A stretch of 64,000 nt of DNA from Acinetobacter sp. TR3. Lineage in GTDB: Bacteria; Pseudomonadota; Gammaproteobacteria; Pseudomonadales; Moraxellaceae. Shown here piece after piece: positions 1-8,252 of this stretch (the first letter of the stretch is position 1; the number at the start of each line of letters is the position of its first letter). The notes beneath the pieces were generated by a model that searched no databases, had not been told where the DNA came from, and saw only the letters and a list, made by a program, of their open reading frames with translations. The stretch spans positions 1,364,001 to 1,428,000 of the forward strand of contig NZ_CP114264.1 in the NCBI RefSeq assembly GCF_027105055.1, in the 5' to 3' direction. A program made the translations under genes and the position numbers.

Positions 1-215
1 TGATAAAGCTTTTCCTGTTGTGATTCGAGATTAGATTCAATGTCTCTTAAGCTTTGACGGTATGATAATTGAGACATCAAAATAACAATAAATTGATCCC
101 ATCGTGTTGCAGATCTTAATTTTTGTCCTTGATGGTGTTGTTTTGCAAGACGTTCAAAATCTTGTCTCAAAATGGGCTTGAGTAATTGATGAAATACCGT
201 ATTCTGATGTGACAA
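1..215 (-). mobile_element. IS4-type transposase, N-terminal part, cut by window edge
   Basis: The minus strand reads openly from about 215 to the left edge. The product (SHQNTVFHQLLKPIL, then RWDQFIVILMSQLSYRQSLR) has the N-terminal DUF4372-like layout seen in IS4-group transposases, in which a short helical domain precedes the DDE domain. A TTG at 215-213 is the likely start, with an AAGG about 10 bases upstream. An ATT three bases earlier is the alternative. The catalytic domain lies outside the window, so intactness cannot be judged. Family assignment rests on recognised motif wording only. Confidence 0.6.
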
Positions 216-292
216 AATCTGAATCCTTGTAGTTGAAGTGTTTGTTCGCACTTATATTTTAACTACTTTGGACTCAGGTTTTTTATTTAAGT

Positions 293-415
293 CTAACTAT
301 GGGACAGCAGTGCAGCATTCGCCTCTTTTCGAGTATCAAACAGACTCCCATGCACCACATGACCTTTCAATGTATGGGAGAAGCTCTCAGTCACTGCATT
401 CACGAATCCATTTAT
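293..415 (-). pseudogene. IS3-family transposase OrfB fragment
   Basis: An open minus-strand stretch of about 40 codons encodes NAVTESFSHTLKGHVVHG followed by SLFDTRKEANAALL. This is the region around the third catalytic acidic residue of IS3-family OrfB integrases. It is bounded by in-frame stops at both ends and lacks the rest of the gene, so it is a relic. It resembles the matching part of the decayed element near 50.0 kb (NAVTESFFHILKGHIIH), so both probably derive from related IS3 copies. Confidence 0.6.
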
Positions 416-429
416 CTAATGTTGAATAG

Positions 430-543
430 CCGACGCCTATTGCTGAGCAATGTGGTTATCAATCTCAGTCTCGATTTACGGACCAGTTCAAACTGCTATT
501 TGGCATGACACCAAGAGAACTTCGTAAAACAAAAAATATGTAA
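430..543 (+). pseudogene. AraC-family regulator, C-terminal remnant
   Basis: The frame reads PIAEQCGYQSQSRFTDQFK and then LLFGMTPRELRKTKNM before TAA. This is the second helix-turn-helix and end signature of AraC/XylS regulators. An in-frame TAG at 427-429 and transposase debris immediately upstream show that the N-terminal domain and first HTH are gone. It lies 140 bases upstream of pxpA in the same direction, so the lost gene may have been the local regulator of the pxp operon. That link is inference from position. Confidence 0.7.
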
Positions 544-683
544 TTTAAAATCATTTATTCAAGTATAGCTATGTATTAATCGAGAGTTATAAGCTGTTAA
601 ATTCGATAAAATATGTGATTTTCTAACCACTTCGAATATATTACTCAATTATCGGATCATAAAAATCAGCATTAGGTTTATAT
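544..683. other. AT-rich leader of the pxp operon
   Basis: This stretch separates the AraC scrap from pxpA. It must hold the operon promoter unless transcription reads in from the left. No convincing -35/-10 pair, sigma-54 motif or riboswitch was found by eye. The ribosome site of pxpA is weak (AGG about 10 bases before the ATG). Confidence 0.35.
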
Positions 684-1442
684 ATGCATATTGATTTAAA
701 CAGCGACTTAGGCGAAAGCTATGGTGCTTGGAAAATGGGAAATGATGAGCAGATTCTTGCGATTGTGAGTAGTGCCAATATTGCATGTGGTTTTCATGCA
801 GGCGATCCTGTTAATATGTTAAATACCTTAAAACAAGCTGCTGCTCAAAATGTCAGTGTGGGAGCGCATGTCTCATATCCAGATCGGGTTGGTTTTGGTC
901 GCCGTAATATGGATGTATCTTATGATGAATTATACGCAGATGTGCTTTATCAGATCTCAGCTTTACAGGGATTAGCCCAAGTCGCTGGAACGAAAGTAAC
1001 TTATGTTAAACCACATGGTGCCTTATATAACACCATTGCCACCAATTTAACTCAAGCTCAAGCAGTGATTGATGCAATACAGCATTCAGATAAAAAATTA
1101 GTTTTAGTTGCATTGGCGGGTTCACCATTAATTAATTTTGCTCGTGAGCAGGAACTTGGCATTATTTCTGAAGCGTTTGCTGATCGTGCATATCATCGTA
1201 ATGGTGAACTAGTTTCACGCCGTTTAGAAGGTGCTGTTTTACATGATGCAGAAGTCGTAGCTCAACGTGTACTGAGCATGATTCAGAACGGTGGTATTGA
1301 GTCGATTGAAGGAGATTTCACAGCGATTCAGGCTGATACAATTTGTTTACATGGTGATACCTTTGGGGCAGTACAAATGGCAGAAAAGATTCGCCAAGTA
1401 TTGTTAGAGAATAAAATTGAAGTTCGTGCTTTTTGTGCTTAA
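684..1442 (+). CDS. pxpA: 5-oxoprolinase subunit A (LamB/YcsF family)
   Basis: The product is 252 residues, close to the roughly 245 usual for PxpA. The family signatures are present: [11 protein letters not shown] near residue 4, ACGFHAGDP near 33, [16 protein letters not shown] near 60 and VKPHGALYN near 107. In bacteria PxpA acts with PxpB and PxpC to open 5-oxoproline (pyroglutamate) to glutamate using ATP, clearing a damage product of glutamine and glutamate. It is the first gene of a three-gene operon and sits 31 bases before the PxpB-PxpC fusion. The downstream biotin carboxylase suggests that the real reaction could involve carboxylation, so the exact substrate is less certain than the family. 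Confidence 0.9.
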   Translation: MHIDLNSDLGESYGAWKMGNDEQILAIVSSANIACGFHAGDPVNMLNTLKQAAAQNVSVGAHVSYPDRVGFGRRNMDVSYDELYADVLYQISALQGLAQVAGTKVTYVKPHGALYNTIATNLTQAQAVIDAIQHSDKKLVLVALAGSPLINFAREQELGIISEAFADRAYHRNGELVSRRLEGAVLHDAEVVAQRVLSMIQNGGIESIEGDFTAIQADTICLHGDTFGAVQMAEKIRQVLLENKIEVRAFCA

Positions 1443-1473
1443 GTAAATTTTAAATGTTTTAAACGAGCTATTT

Positions 1474-3057
1474 ATGCGATTTCTATCCGTTAATTTAGAT
1501 TGTTTTTTGATTGAGCTTGAAAGTTTAGAAGAAACAATGGCGGTTCATTACTGCTTAAAACAAGCACAGCATCCTCATATAAAAGAACTTATTCCTGCGG
1601 CACGTAGCATACTGATTTATTTTGATTCATTATTGGTCGAGATGAATATACTGATTCGATGGATTTCAAGCCAAAAAATCAGTCAGGATACTTTGCTTCA
1701 AGGGAAGGAAATCGTTATCGGTGTGCGCTATAATGGTATTGATTTAAATAACGTTGCTGAATATTTAGGAATAAGTACTGACCAAGTCATTCGGAAACAT
1801 ACCAACTCTTATTGGCAAGTTGCATTTATTGGCTTTGCTCCCGGCTTTGCTTATCTAACCAATCCTGAGCAAGTATTTGGGAGTATTCCACGCTTAGCAT
1901 CACCACGTAAAAAAGTTAGTGCAGGGGCTGTTGGTTTAGCAGGCGAATATAGCGGTATTTATCCTCAAGATAGTCCGGGTGGATGGCAGTTGATTGGACA
2001 GACTGATGAGATATTGTGGGATATTCATCGACAACAGCCAGCTTTATTAATGCCGAGCGATCATGTCATATTCAAGGATGATAGTCATAATCCAACCCAA
2101 ATTAGTGTGCCTGCTCAGACATTTTCTCAAGAAAAATTGATTGAAAAACCTGCCGTGTTACGCGTTAAAAATGTTGGCTTACAAGTATTAATCCAAGATG
2201 AAGGGCGTAAAAATTTAGCTGAGCTAGGTGTGGGGCGAGCAGGAGCTATGGATCAAAAGGCATTTCGTCAGGCAAACTTAATTGTTGGTAATCCAAAGAA
2301 TGCAGCCGTCATAGAAGTTTTAAATGGTGGAGTGCGATTACAAGTTTTGGAACCGACGGTTATGGCTGTGACAGGTGCTGAAACGGAAGTCTGGATTACT
2401 TATATTGGCGCGGATAAAGTTAAAGTGGCTTTGTATCAGCCGATTGCTTTAGATTATGGCGATGAAATTTATATTGCTGTACCTACCGCAGGCATTCGTA
2501 ATTATATTGCGCTACGTGGCGGTATCGCCGTTAAGCAAGTACTAGAAAGTGCCAGTTATGACTCTTTGGCTGAATTGGGTACAAAACCAATTCAAGTCGG
2601 TGATGAGATTCATTCTGCCCAATTAAAAACGCAGCCTGTTAGCTTAAATGTAATACCGATTAAATTACCTAAACGAGGTGAGATTATTGAGATAGATCTC
2701 GTGTTAGGACCGCGTACAGATTGGTTTGCCGAAGAAAGCCTTGATTTATTGTTTAAACAAACTTGGTTAGTGAGTACAGAGACTAATCGAATTGGATTGA
2801 AGTTAGTGGGTGATCAGCCTTTAACGCGACAATTCGAGCAAGAATTACCGAGCGAAGGTTGTTGTACAGGTGCTTTGCAAATTCCTCCAAATGGTCAGCC
2901 TGTATTATTTATGAATGATCATCCCATTACAGGTGGTTATCCTGTGATCGCAGCAGTTGCCTTATATCATTTGGACTTAATTGCACAGATTCCAGCTGGT
3001 TGCCATATTCAATTTCGTAAAATTTCTGATTTCATGGATGTCAAAAAAGATGCATAA
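1474..3057 (+). CDS. pxpBC: 5-oxoprolinase PxpB-PxpC fusion (KipI/KipA, AHS1/AHS2)
   Basis: The 527-residue product joins two families that are usually separate. Residues about 1-210 are PxpB/KipI (AHS1), with the start MRFLSVNLD and the motifs GFAPGFAYL and SPGGWQLIGQT. Residues about 220-520 are PxpC/KipA (AHS2), with GRAGAMDQKAFRQANLIVGN and the C-terminal CCTGALQIPPNGQPVLF. The same pair forms the carboxyltransferase part of urea carboxylase. Together with PxpA it should form the 5-oxoprolinase core. Its last codons overlap the start of the next gene, so translation is coupled to the biotin carboxylase. The fusion order B then C is clear, and neither half looks broken. Confidence 0.9.
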   Translation: MRFLSVNLDCFLIELESLEETMAVHYCLKQAQHPHIKELIPAARSILIYFDSLLVEMNILIRWISSQKISQDTLLQGKEIVIGVRYNGIDLNNVAEYLGISTDQVIRKHTNSYWQVAFIGFAPGFAYLTNPEQVFGSIPRLASPRKKVSAGAVGLAGEYSGIYPQDSPGGWQLIGQTDEILWDIHRQQPALLMPSDHVIFKDDSHNPTQISVPAQTFSQEKLIEKPAVLRVKNVGLQVLIQDEGRKNLAELGVGRAGAMDQKAFRQANLIVGNPKNAAVIEVLNGGVRLQVLEPTVMAVTGAETEVWITYIGADKVKVALYQPIALDYGDEIYIAVPTAGIRNYIALRGGIAVKQVLESASYDSLAELGTKPIQVGDEIHSAQLKTQPVSLNVIPIKLPKRGEIIEIDLVLGPRTDWFAEESLDLLFKQTWLVSTETNRIGLKLVGDQPLTRQFEQELPSEGCCTGALQIPPNGQPVLFMNDHPITGGYPVIAAVALYHLDLIAQIPAGCHIQFRKISDFMDVKKDA

Positions 3058-4777
3058 GCAACATAAGCTACTGATTGCGAATCGTGGAGAAATTGCTGTA
3101 CGCATTATTCACGCATGTAAGGATATGGATATTACATCAGTGGCTATTTATGCAGATGATGATATTGCCAGTTTGCATGTTCAACTTGCAGACGAAGCTT
3201 GGGCATTATCAGGACAAACAGCACAGCAAACTTATTTAGATATCAATAAAATTATTGATATTGCGTATAAAGCCCAAGTGACCATGATTCATCCTGGTTA
3301 TGGTTTTTTATCAGAACGTGCCGAATTTGCCCAAGCTGTGATGGATGCAGGGCTGATTTGGGTTGGACCATCTCCTGAAACTATCGACAAACTTGGTGAC
3401 AAAATACAAGCGCGTAAGATTGCACAGTCGGTAAATGCACCTTTGGTTCATGGTACTGAACAACCACTTCAATCAGCTCAAGAAGCCTTGGATTTTGCGA
3501 AACAGTATGGTCTGCCGATTGCGATTAAAGCTGCTTATGGCGGTGGTGGACGTGGTTTAAAAGTTGCTTGGCAATTGAATGAAGTTGCCGATTTATATGA
3601 ATCGGCTGTGCGAGAAGCATTCGCTGCTTTTGGTCGAGGAGAATGTTTTGTTGAACAATATCTAGATAAGCCTCGGCATTTGGAAGCACAAATTATTGCT
3701 GATCAACAGGGACATATTGTCGTGGTAGGAACGAGAGATTGTTCTTTACAACGCCGTAATCAAAAGCTAGTCGAGGAAGCCCCTGCGCCATTTATTAATG
3801 AGCATATTGAAGCTCAGTTAGTGCAATCTGCTATTGCAATTTGCCGCGCTGCAGATTACATCGGAGCAGGTACCGTCGAGTATTTACTTAGTCAAAATGG
3901 TCAACTTTCATTCTTAGAGGTTAATACACGTCTACAAGTTGAGCACACAGTGACTGAGCAAACTACGGGTCTAGACTTAGTTGTCGAACAAATTCGAATT
4001 GCTTTAGGTCAACCACTTTCGATTCAAGAAATGCCAGAACCAATAGGACATGCAATTGAATTCCGAATTAATGCGGAAGATCCAGCACGTGGTTTCATCC
4101 CAGCATTTGGACAGCTTACTCGTTTTCACCCACCATCAGGAATTGGTATTCGTCTTGATACAGGGGTCATGACTGGAAGTGTTGTTTCAAGTCATTTTGA
4201 TTCTTTAATTGCGAAATTAATTGTGACTGGTGCAACTCGCGAGATTGCAATTCAAAGGGCTAAAAGGGCGCTTGCCCATTTTGAAATAGAGGGCATTGCT
4301 TCAGTATTGCCATTTCATCGTGCGATCTTGTCAGATGCTGACTTTATTGATGAATTTAAAGTACATACACGTTGGATTGAACAAGATAGTCGACATGATT
4401 ATCCTCACTATTCACGCAGTAAACTGAGCTATCAAGCTGAATTACAACGTTATCCAATTGAAATAGATGGAAAGTTGCATCAGATTGGCTTACCAAATGA
4501 ATTTTTTAGTTTATTCGGGACACAACTACCAAATCAGAAACCAAATGATTCTAATCATAACTCAAGTAGTAATAGTGTCTTAGCGCCGATTAGTGGTGTA
4601 ATCACCATATGGAAAGTTCAAGAAAATGATCATGTAAACCAAGGTGAGGCAATTGCAATTATGGAAGCAATGAAAATGGAAGTCCCTGTTATTGCTCCGC
4701 AAACGGGGAAAATTCAAAAGCTGATAGGGATTAATCAGACTGTTGAAACGGATTCAAAAATTGCTGAGATAAATTAG
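3050..4777 (+). CDS. biotin carboxylase with C-terminal biotinyl domain, pxp operon
   Basis: The product has an ATP-grasp biotin carboxylase domain (LLIANRGEIAVRI at the start, AAYGGGGRGLKVA in the nucleotide loop, EVNTRLQVEHTVTE in the active site). An Asn/Ser-rich linker then leads to a biotinyl domain with the attachment site EAMKMEV near residue 540. It would carboxylate its own biotin with ATP and bicarbonate, but it has no carboxyltransferase domain. The adjacent PxpB-PxpC protein is homologous to such a domain. The ATG at 3050 gives an 8-base overlap with pxpBC. An in-frame ATG at 3038 is nearly as good, whereas starts further upstream lie deep inside pxpBC. General annotation as an acyl-CoA carboxylase subunit is possible but fits the neighbours less well. 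Confidence 0.85.
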   Translation: MHKQHKLLIANRGEIAVRIIHACKDMDITSVAIYADDDIASLHVQLADEAWALSGQTAQQTYLDINKIIDIAYKAQVTMIHPGYGFLSERAEFAQAVMDAGLIWVGPSPETIDKLGDKIQARKIAQSVNAPLVHGTEQPLQSAQEALDFAKQYGLPIAIKAAYGGGGRGLKVAWQLNEVADLYESAVREAFAAFGRGECFVEQYLDKPRHLEAQIIADQQGHIVVVGTRDCSLQRRNQKLVEEAPAPFINEHIEAQLVQSAIAICRAADYIGAGTVEYLLSQNGQLSFLEVNTRLQVEHTVTEQTTGLDLVVEQIRIALGQPLSIQEMPEPIGHAIEFRINAEDPARGFIPAFGQLTRFHPPSGIGIRLDTGVMTGSVVSSHFDSLIAKLIVTGATREIAIQRAKRALAHFEIEGIASVLPFHRAILSDADFIDEFKVHTRWIEQDSRHDYPHYSRSKLSYQAELQRYPIEIDGKLHQIGLPNEFFSLFGTQLPNQKPNDSNHNSSSNSVLAPISGVITIWKVQENDHVNQGEAIAIMEAMKMEVPVIAPQTGKIQKLIGINQTVETDSKIAEIN

Positions 4778-4808
4778 AGTTTTTGTATATCAGACAGCTA
4801 AAGGATAT

Positions 4809-4845
4809 GCCATTAAATCTCTAAAATGAGATCTAATGGCTTTGG
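4809..4845 (+). terminator. stem-loop ending the pxp operon
   Basis: GCCATTAAATCTC and GAGATCTAATGGC face each other across a TAAAAT-type loop with one mismatch, followed by TTTGG. The hairpin lies between convergent genes and may serve both, although the T-run is short. Confidence 0.5.
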
Positions 4846-4850
4846 CTAAA

Positions 4851-5627
4851 TTAACGACGTTTATTATAAACTGCCAGAGCAGCAGGTAAATTTTTGCGCA
4901 TATCACCAATACGTTGACTATTTGATGGGTGAGTAGATAAGAATGATGCACCACCAGCACCATCTAGACGATCCATTTTTTCCCAAAGACTAATTGCTGC
5001 ATTTGGATTATATCCTGCTTTCGCCATCAGCATTAATCCACCAAAATCAGCACGACTTTCTAAATTACGAGAATATGGTAAACCAATACCAATTTGACTA
5101 CCTAAAGCAATTGCCGCATTACCAGCTTCACCAATATTCGCACCCGCATAAGTCGTACCAATACCAATCGCTAAGTTTGTAAGTGCTTGCGCACCAATTT
5201 TACTTTTGGCATGTTCTTCTAAGGCATGGGTCATTTCGTGTCCCATAATTGCTGCTATTTCATCATTGGTCAAATTTAGCTTGTTCACAATACCCGTATA
5301 GAAAACGACTTTCCCACCTGGCGCTACATAGGCATTTACAGTATCTGATTTTAGTACTGCTAACTGCCAATCAAAACGCTGACCGGTTTGGTTCATTTGG
5401 TCAGCATACGGTTTTAAGCGCAAAAATACTGAGTTAATACGTTGATAAGTACTAGAACTCATATCCAATTGATTTTTGGCACGAGCTTCCTGTGTCATCT
5501 TTGCAAAGCTTTGAGCTGACTGAGCATTTAAAGTGGCACTGTCAGCACCTGCCATATCTGCAAATGATGCACAACCTGAAATCGTTATTACAGTCATTGC
5601 ACAAAGGCTTAAAGCCAATTTTTTCAT
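4851..5627 (-). CDS. M48-family zinc metalloprotease, lipoprotein
   Basis: The 258-residue product starts MKKLALSLCAMTVITISGC, a lipoprotein signal with the acceptor cysteine near residue 19. It carries the M48 zinc motif HEMTHALEEH near residue 130 and the downstream ESRAD that supplies the third ligand. Proteins of this class (LoiP/YggG-like) act in the periplasm on misfolded envelope proteins. I chose the ATG at 5627 because GGAG stands nine bases before it and the signal peptide starts there. An upstream ATG at 5642 would add five residues ahead of the signal. It appears to be a single-gene unit. Confidence 0.85.
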   Translation of the reverse strand: MKKLALSLCAMTVITISGCASFADMAGADSATLNAQSAQSFAKMTQEARAKNQLDMSSSTYQRINSVFLRLKPYADQMNQTGQRFDWQLAVLKSDTVNAYVAPGGKVVFYTGIVNKLNLTNDEIAAIMGHEMTHALEEHAKSKIGAQALTNLAIGIGTTYAGANIGEAGNAAIALGSQIGIGLPYSRNLESRADFGGLMLMAKAGYNPNAAISLWEKMDRLDGAGGASFLSTHPSNSQRIGDMRKNLPAALAVYNKRR

Positions 5628-5790
5628 ACTTATTTGCTCCAAATCAGTATCTTATAAATATACCCATGATTAACAAGAATTATAAAAAAAGTTCGCAAGG
5701 CTTTAAATTCTGATTATCTCTATAATCATAGTAATTATGTAAGCAGAATTAATGAAAAGCTAAATAGTTTAGCTTTATCTGAATAAAATT

Positions 5791-5818
5791 AAAGCCAGTG
5801 GTTTGCACTGGCTTTGAA
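5791..5818 (-). terminator. terminator after crp/vfr
   Basis: AAAGCCAGTG and CACTGGCTTT form a perfect 10-bp stem with a five-base loop. On the minus strand it is followed by AATTTTATTC, placing it just past the crp/vfr stop codon. Confidence 0.75.
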
Positions 5819-5840
5819 ATTAGCTTAAAGCTAGAGGGGA

Positions 5841-6548
5841 TTAATCCTCATCATCAAATTCATCTTCAGAAAATGCGTTATCATCTAAAGAAGTATCAAA
5901 AATTAAAATTGCTTTACCATCAGTTTGAATCATGCCTTGATCTTCAAGTGTTTTTAAAACACGACCAACCATTTCACGTGAACAACCCACAATACGACCA
6001 ATTTCTTGACGTGTAATACGAATCTGACGACCATTCGGTAGAATCATTGCCTCAGGTTGTGCAGATAAGTCAATTAGACAACGAGCAATACGACCAGATA
6101 CGTCGATAAATGCTAAGTCAGTGACTTTACGCGTTGTATTCTTCAGGCGGCGAACAAGCTGAGCAAATACAGCATAGCTCAGGTCAGGATATTGCTTGCT
6201 GAGTTCGTGGAAATTTTCATATGAGATTTCTGCAATTTCGCAAATATCTCGAGTACGGACTTCAGCAGTACGTTGAGGGTTATTTTCAAACAACCCCATT
6301 TCACCAAAGAAATCACCTGGATTGAGGTATGCAACAACAATCTCACGCTCATCGTCTTCACGTAATATGATTGATACTGAACCTTTTAATATTAAGTACA
6401 GTGATTTTGATTCTGTTCCAGCGTCAACAATCGTGGTGCGTTTAGGGTATCTATTAATGTGAGCACGTTTTAGCAATGCTTTAACTGATTCAGGTAATTG
6501 ACCTGGAGACAAAGCATCAGTGCTAAGATGTGAAAAATTTGAAGTCAT
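5841..6548 (-). CDS. vfr: CRP/Vfr-type cAMP-responsive transcription regulator
   Basis: The 235-residue product has an N-terminal cyclic-nucleotide fold and a C-terminal winged helix. The cAMP pocket is recognisable: FGEMGLFE carries the glutamate and QRTAEVR the arginine of the phosphate-binding cassette, with threonine where E. coli CRP has serine 83. KNTTRKVTDLAFIDV matches the inter-subunit helix. The recognition helix is in GCSREMVGRVLKTLEDQG. It is longer than E. coli CRP (about 210) at both ends and finishes in an acidic tail (about 18 residues rich in D and E). It is divergent from a YhfA-like gene, the same neighbour as in E. coli. Confidence 0.85.
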   Translation of the reverse strand: MTSNFSHLSTDALSPGQLPESVKALLKRAHINRYPKRTTIVDAGTESKSLYLILKGSVSIILREDDEREIVVAYLNPGDFFGEMGLFENNPQRTAEVRTRDICEIAEISYENFHELSKQYPDLSYAVFAQLVRRLKNTTRKVTDLAFIDVSGRIARCLIDLSAQPEAMILPNGRQIRITRQEIGRIVGCSREMVGRVLKTLEDQGMIQTDGKAILIFDTSLDDNAFSEDEFDDED

Positions 6549-6696
6549 GCTTAAAATTTCCGAATTTGGATAAAACCGATCGCACAGGCCCCATTAGAGC
6601 CTTTTCTACACAGAAGAGATGAAATTCCTTATCAACTCATTTTATGTTAGTGTACAAGAACTAGAGTAAATTTATAACGTTTTTCGGGTAGTTGCA

Positions 6697-7119
6697 ATGC
6701 AAACAAGTGTACATTGGTTAGAGAATGTTGCTTTTGAAGCGAAATCAGAAAGTGGCCATAGTGTGGTGATGGATGGTTCTGCTGAGTATGGTGGGGAAAA
6801 CCGTGGTCCACGTCCTATGGAATTGATTTTAATGGGACTTGGTGGGTGTGCTTCGTTTGATATTGTGACTATTTTAAAGAAATCACGCCAAGATGTGACC
6901 AATGTTGTGTGTCAGTTAAAGGCTGAAAGAGCTGATACGATCCCAGCGGTATTTACAAAAATTCACTTACATTTTGTTGTGACGGGAAAATCTGTTAAAG
7001 CCAAGCAAGTTGAAAAAGCTGTTGAGCTTTCGGCAGAAAAATATTGTTCAGCAAGCAAAATGTTGTCTGATGGTGGGGTAGAAATCACACATGACTTTGA
7101 AATTGTAGAAGCTGAATAA
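6697..7119 (+). CDS. OsmC-family protein, YhfA-like
   Basis: The 140-residue product has the OsmC fold signatures RPMELILMGLGGCASFDIV near residue 45 and EKYCSASKML near 110, with one cysteine in each. OsmC/Ohr proteins reduce organic hydroperoxides with such a cysteine pair. The YhfA branch is related, but its substrate is unknown. The gene is transcribed away from crp/vfr across about 150 bases, an arrangement also found for yhfA-crp in enterobacteria, so a shared control region is likely. A hairpin terminator follows. Confidence 0.85.
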   Translation: MQTSVHWLENVAFEAKSESGHSVVMDGSAEYGGENRGPRPMELILMGLGGCASFDIVTILKKSRQDVTNVVCQLKAERADTIPAVFTKIHLHFVVTGKSVKAKQVEKAVELSAEKYCSASKMLSDGGVEITHDFEIVEAE

Positions 7120-7138
7120 TTTTTATTATTAAGTTTAA

Positions 7139-7175
7139 CTAAAAAGTGGTCTAAGTGGTTAGATCACTTTTTTAT
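7139..7175 (+). terminator. bidirectional terminator between osmC-like and M23 genes
   Basis: AAAAGTGGTCTAA pairs with TTAGATCACTTTT (one G-T pair) around GTGG, and a T-run follows. It stands between convergent genes and has A-run and T-run flanks, so it can work both ways. Confidence 0.75.
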
Positions 7176-7189
7176 TGCCTAAATAATTT

Positions 7190-7999
7190 TCATTTTATAA
7201 ATAACTGGGGATCTACACGTGCATTATTTAGACTCATTCCCCAATGTAAATGTGGACCTGTCGCGCGACCTGTATTTCCAACTAAACCTAAAAGCTCACC
7301 TTGAGTAATGTGTTGTCCCTTTGAAACCTCAATTTTACTGAGATGGCAGAACATACTGATTAAACCTTGACCGTGATCAATCAAAACAGTCTTACCATTG
7401 AAAAAATAATCACCAGTTTGAACGACAATGCCATCTGCTGGCGCTACAACTTTTTGGCCAATTGGTGCTGGAATATCTAGACCTGAATGTGGGGCGCGTT
7501 CTTCATTATTAAAGAAACGTTTGCGTCCAAATGAGTTACTAAATTTCCCTGCTGTTGGTGGAATAAAAGTTGGAAATTCAGTCCAATCGCTTTGACTGAA
7601 AGAATTATAAATCTCATTTTGCTCTTTTGCTTCGGAAGCATATCGATCAAGTTGATTTTGATTCGGATTAACATAGTCTTGGTTTTTTACATTGAGGTGC
7701 TGTTCAGCATATTGATATGGCAGTATTTCAATCTGTATGGGCACAGTATTGGTTGATAGGCTTAACGTTCCCAACGGGGTAGAAAGAGGAATTCCAAAAA
7801 TAGCGTATCGTTGAGTGCCTTCTTGTGCAATTAGAATCGGTTTTTTCTCATAGAAAACTTGGGTAGTCGATGATGAAAGTGGGATGACGGCTATACCACC
7901 TGCATGTCGTGAATTCTGTGGTAATTGAGCAATAGCTATCTGAATAGGGAAAAGGCAAATACTAGCTATTACAATTCTTCTTAAATGCATAACGATCAT
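7190..7999 (-). CDS. M23-family (LytM) peptidase, exported
   Basis: The 269-residue product has a signal peptide ending near residue 24 (IQIAIAQ) and a C-terminal M23 domain. The zinc ligands are visible: HSGLD near residue 166 and HLHW near 250, in the context GNTGRATGPHLHWGM. Since both sites are intact, it is likely an active peptidoglycan endopeptidase rather than an EnvC/NlpD-type activator. The N-terminal 130 residues show no motif I recognise. The ATG at 7999 lacks a clear ribosome site, and the ATG three codons later is equally possible. Confidence 0.8.
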   Translation of the reverse strand: MIVMHLRRIVIASICLFPIQIAIAQLPQNSRHAGGIAVIPLSSSTTQVFYEKKPILIAQEGTQRYAIFGIPLSTPLGTLSLSTNTVPIQIEILPYQYAEQHLNVKNQDYVNPNQNQLDRYASEAKEQNEIYNSFSQSDWTEFPTFIPPTAGKFSNSFGRKRFFNNEERAPHSGLDIPAPIGQKVVAPADGIVVQTGDYFFNGKTVLIDHGQGLISMFCHLSKIEVSKGQHITQGELLGLVGNTGRATGPHLHWGMSLNNARVDPQLFIK

Positions 8000-8097
8000 T
8001 TTTAAATGAAGTAAAGTCTTAAGTTAAAAGTTTCGCCGTAAAATAACAATATGGATATTGTTTAAATCAGAATAGATAGAAAATTATACAAAATATA

Positions 8098-8126
8098 CTT
8101 GAAATAGATTGTTTATATACCCATAT
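8098..8126 (+). promoter_or_regulatory. sigma-32-like heat-shock promoter of clpB
   Basis: CTTGAA at 8098-8103 and CCCATAT at 8120-8126 are separated by 16 bases, matching the heat-shock sigma consensus (CTTGAAA, then CCCCATnT). The start point would lie near 8133, leaving a leader of about 120 bases to clpB. Confidence 0.6.
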
Positions 8127-8252
8127 TATCACCAAGTTTTATAAAGTTTAATTTAAACAAAATATTGAAAAATATATAAATTTTATTTGAAATTTTAAAA
8201 AGTGTTCCCATCTTAGTGGTAAGTTAAAAATTTGTTGTGAGGAATAACAAGA

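Noticed and set aside
2981..3049. Longer N-terminus of the pxp biotin carboxylase
   Set aside because: It would overlap pxpBC by about 75 bases and put extra hydrophobic residues ahead of the conserved LLIANRGEIAVRI start.
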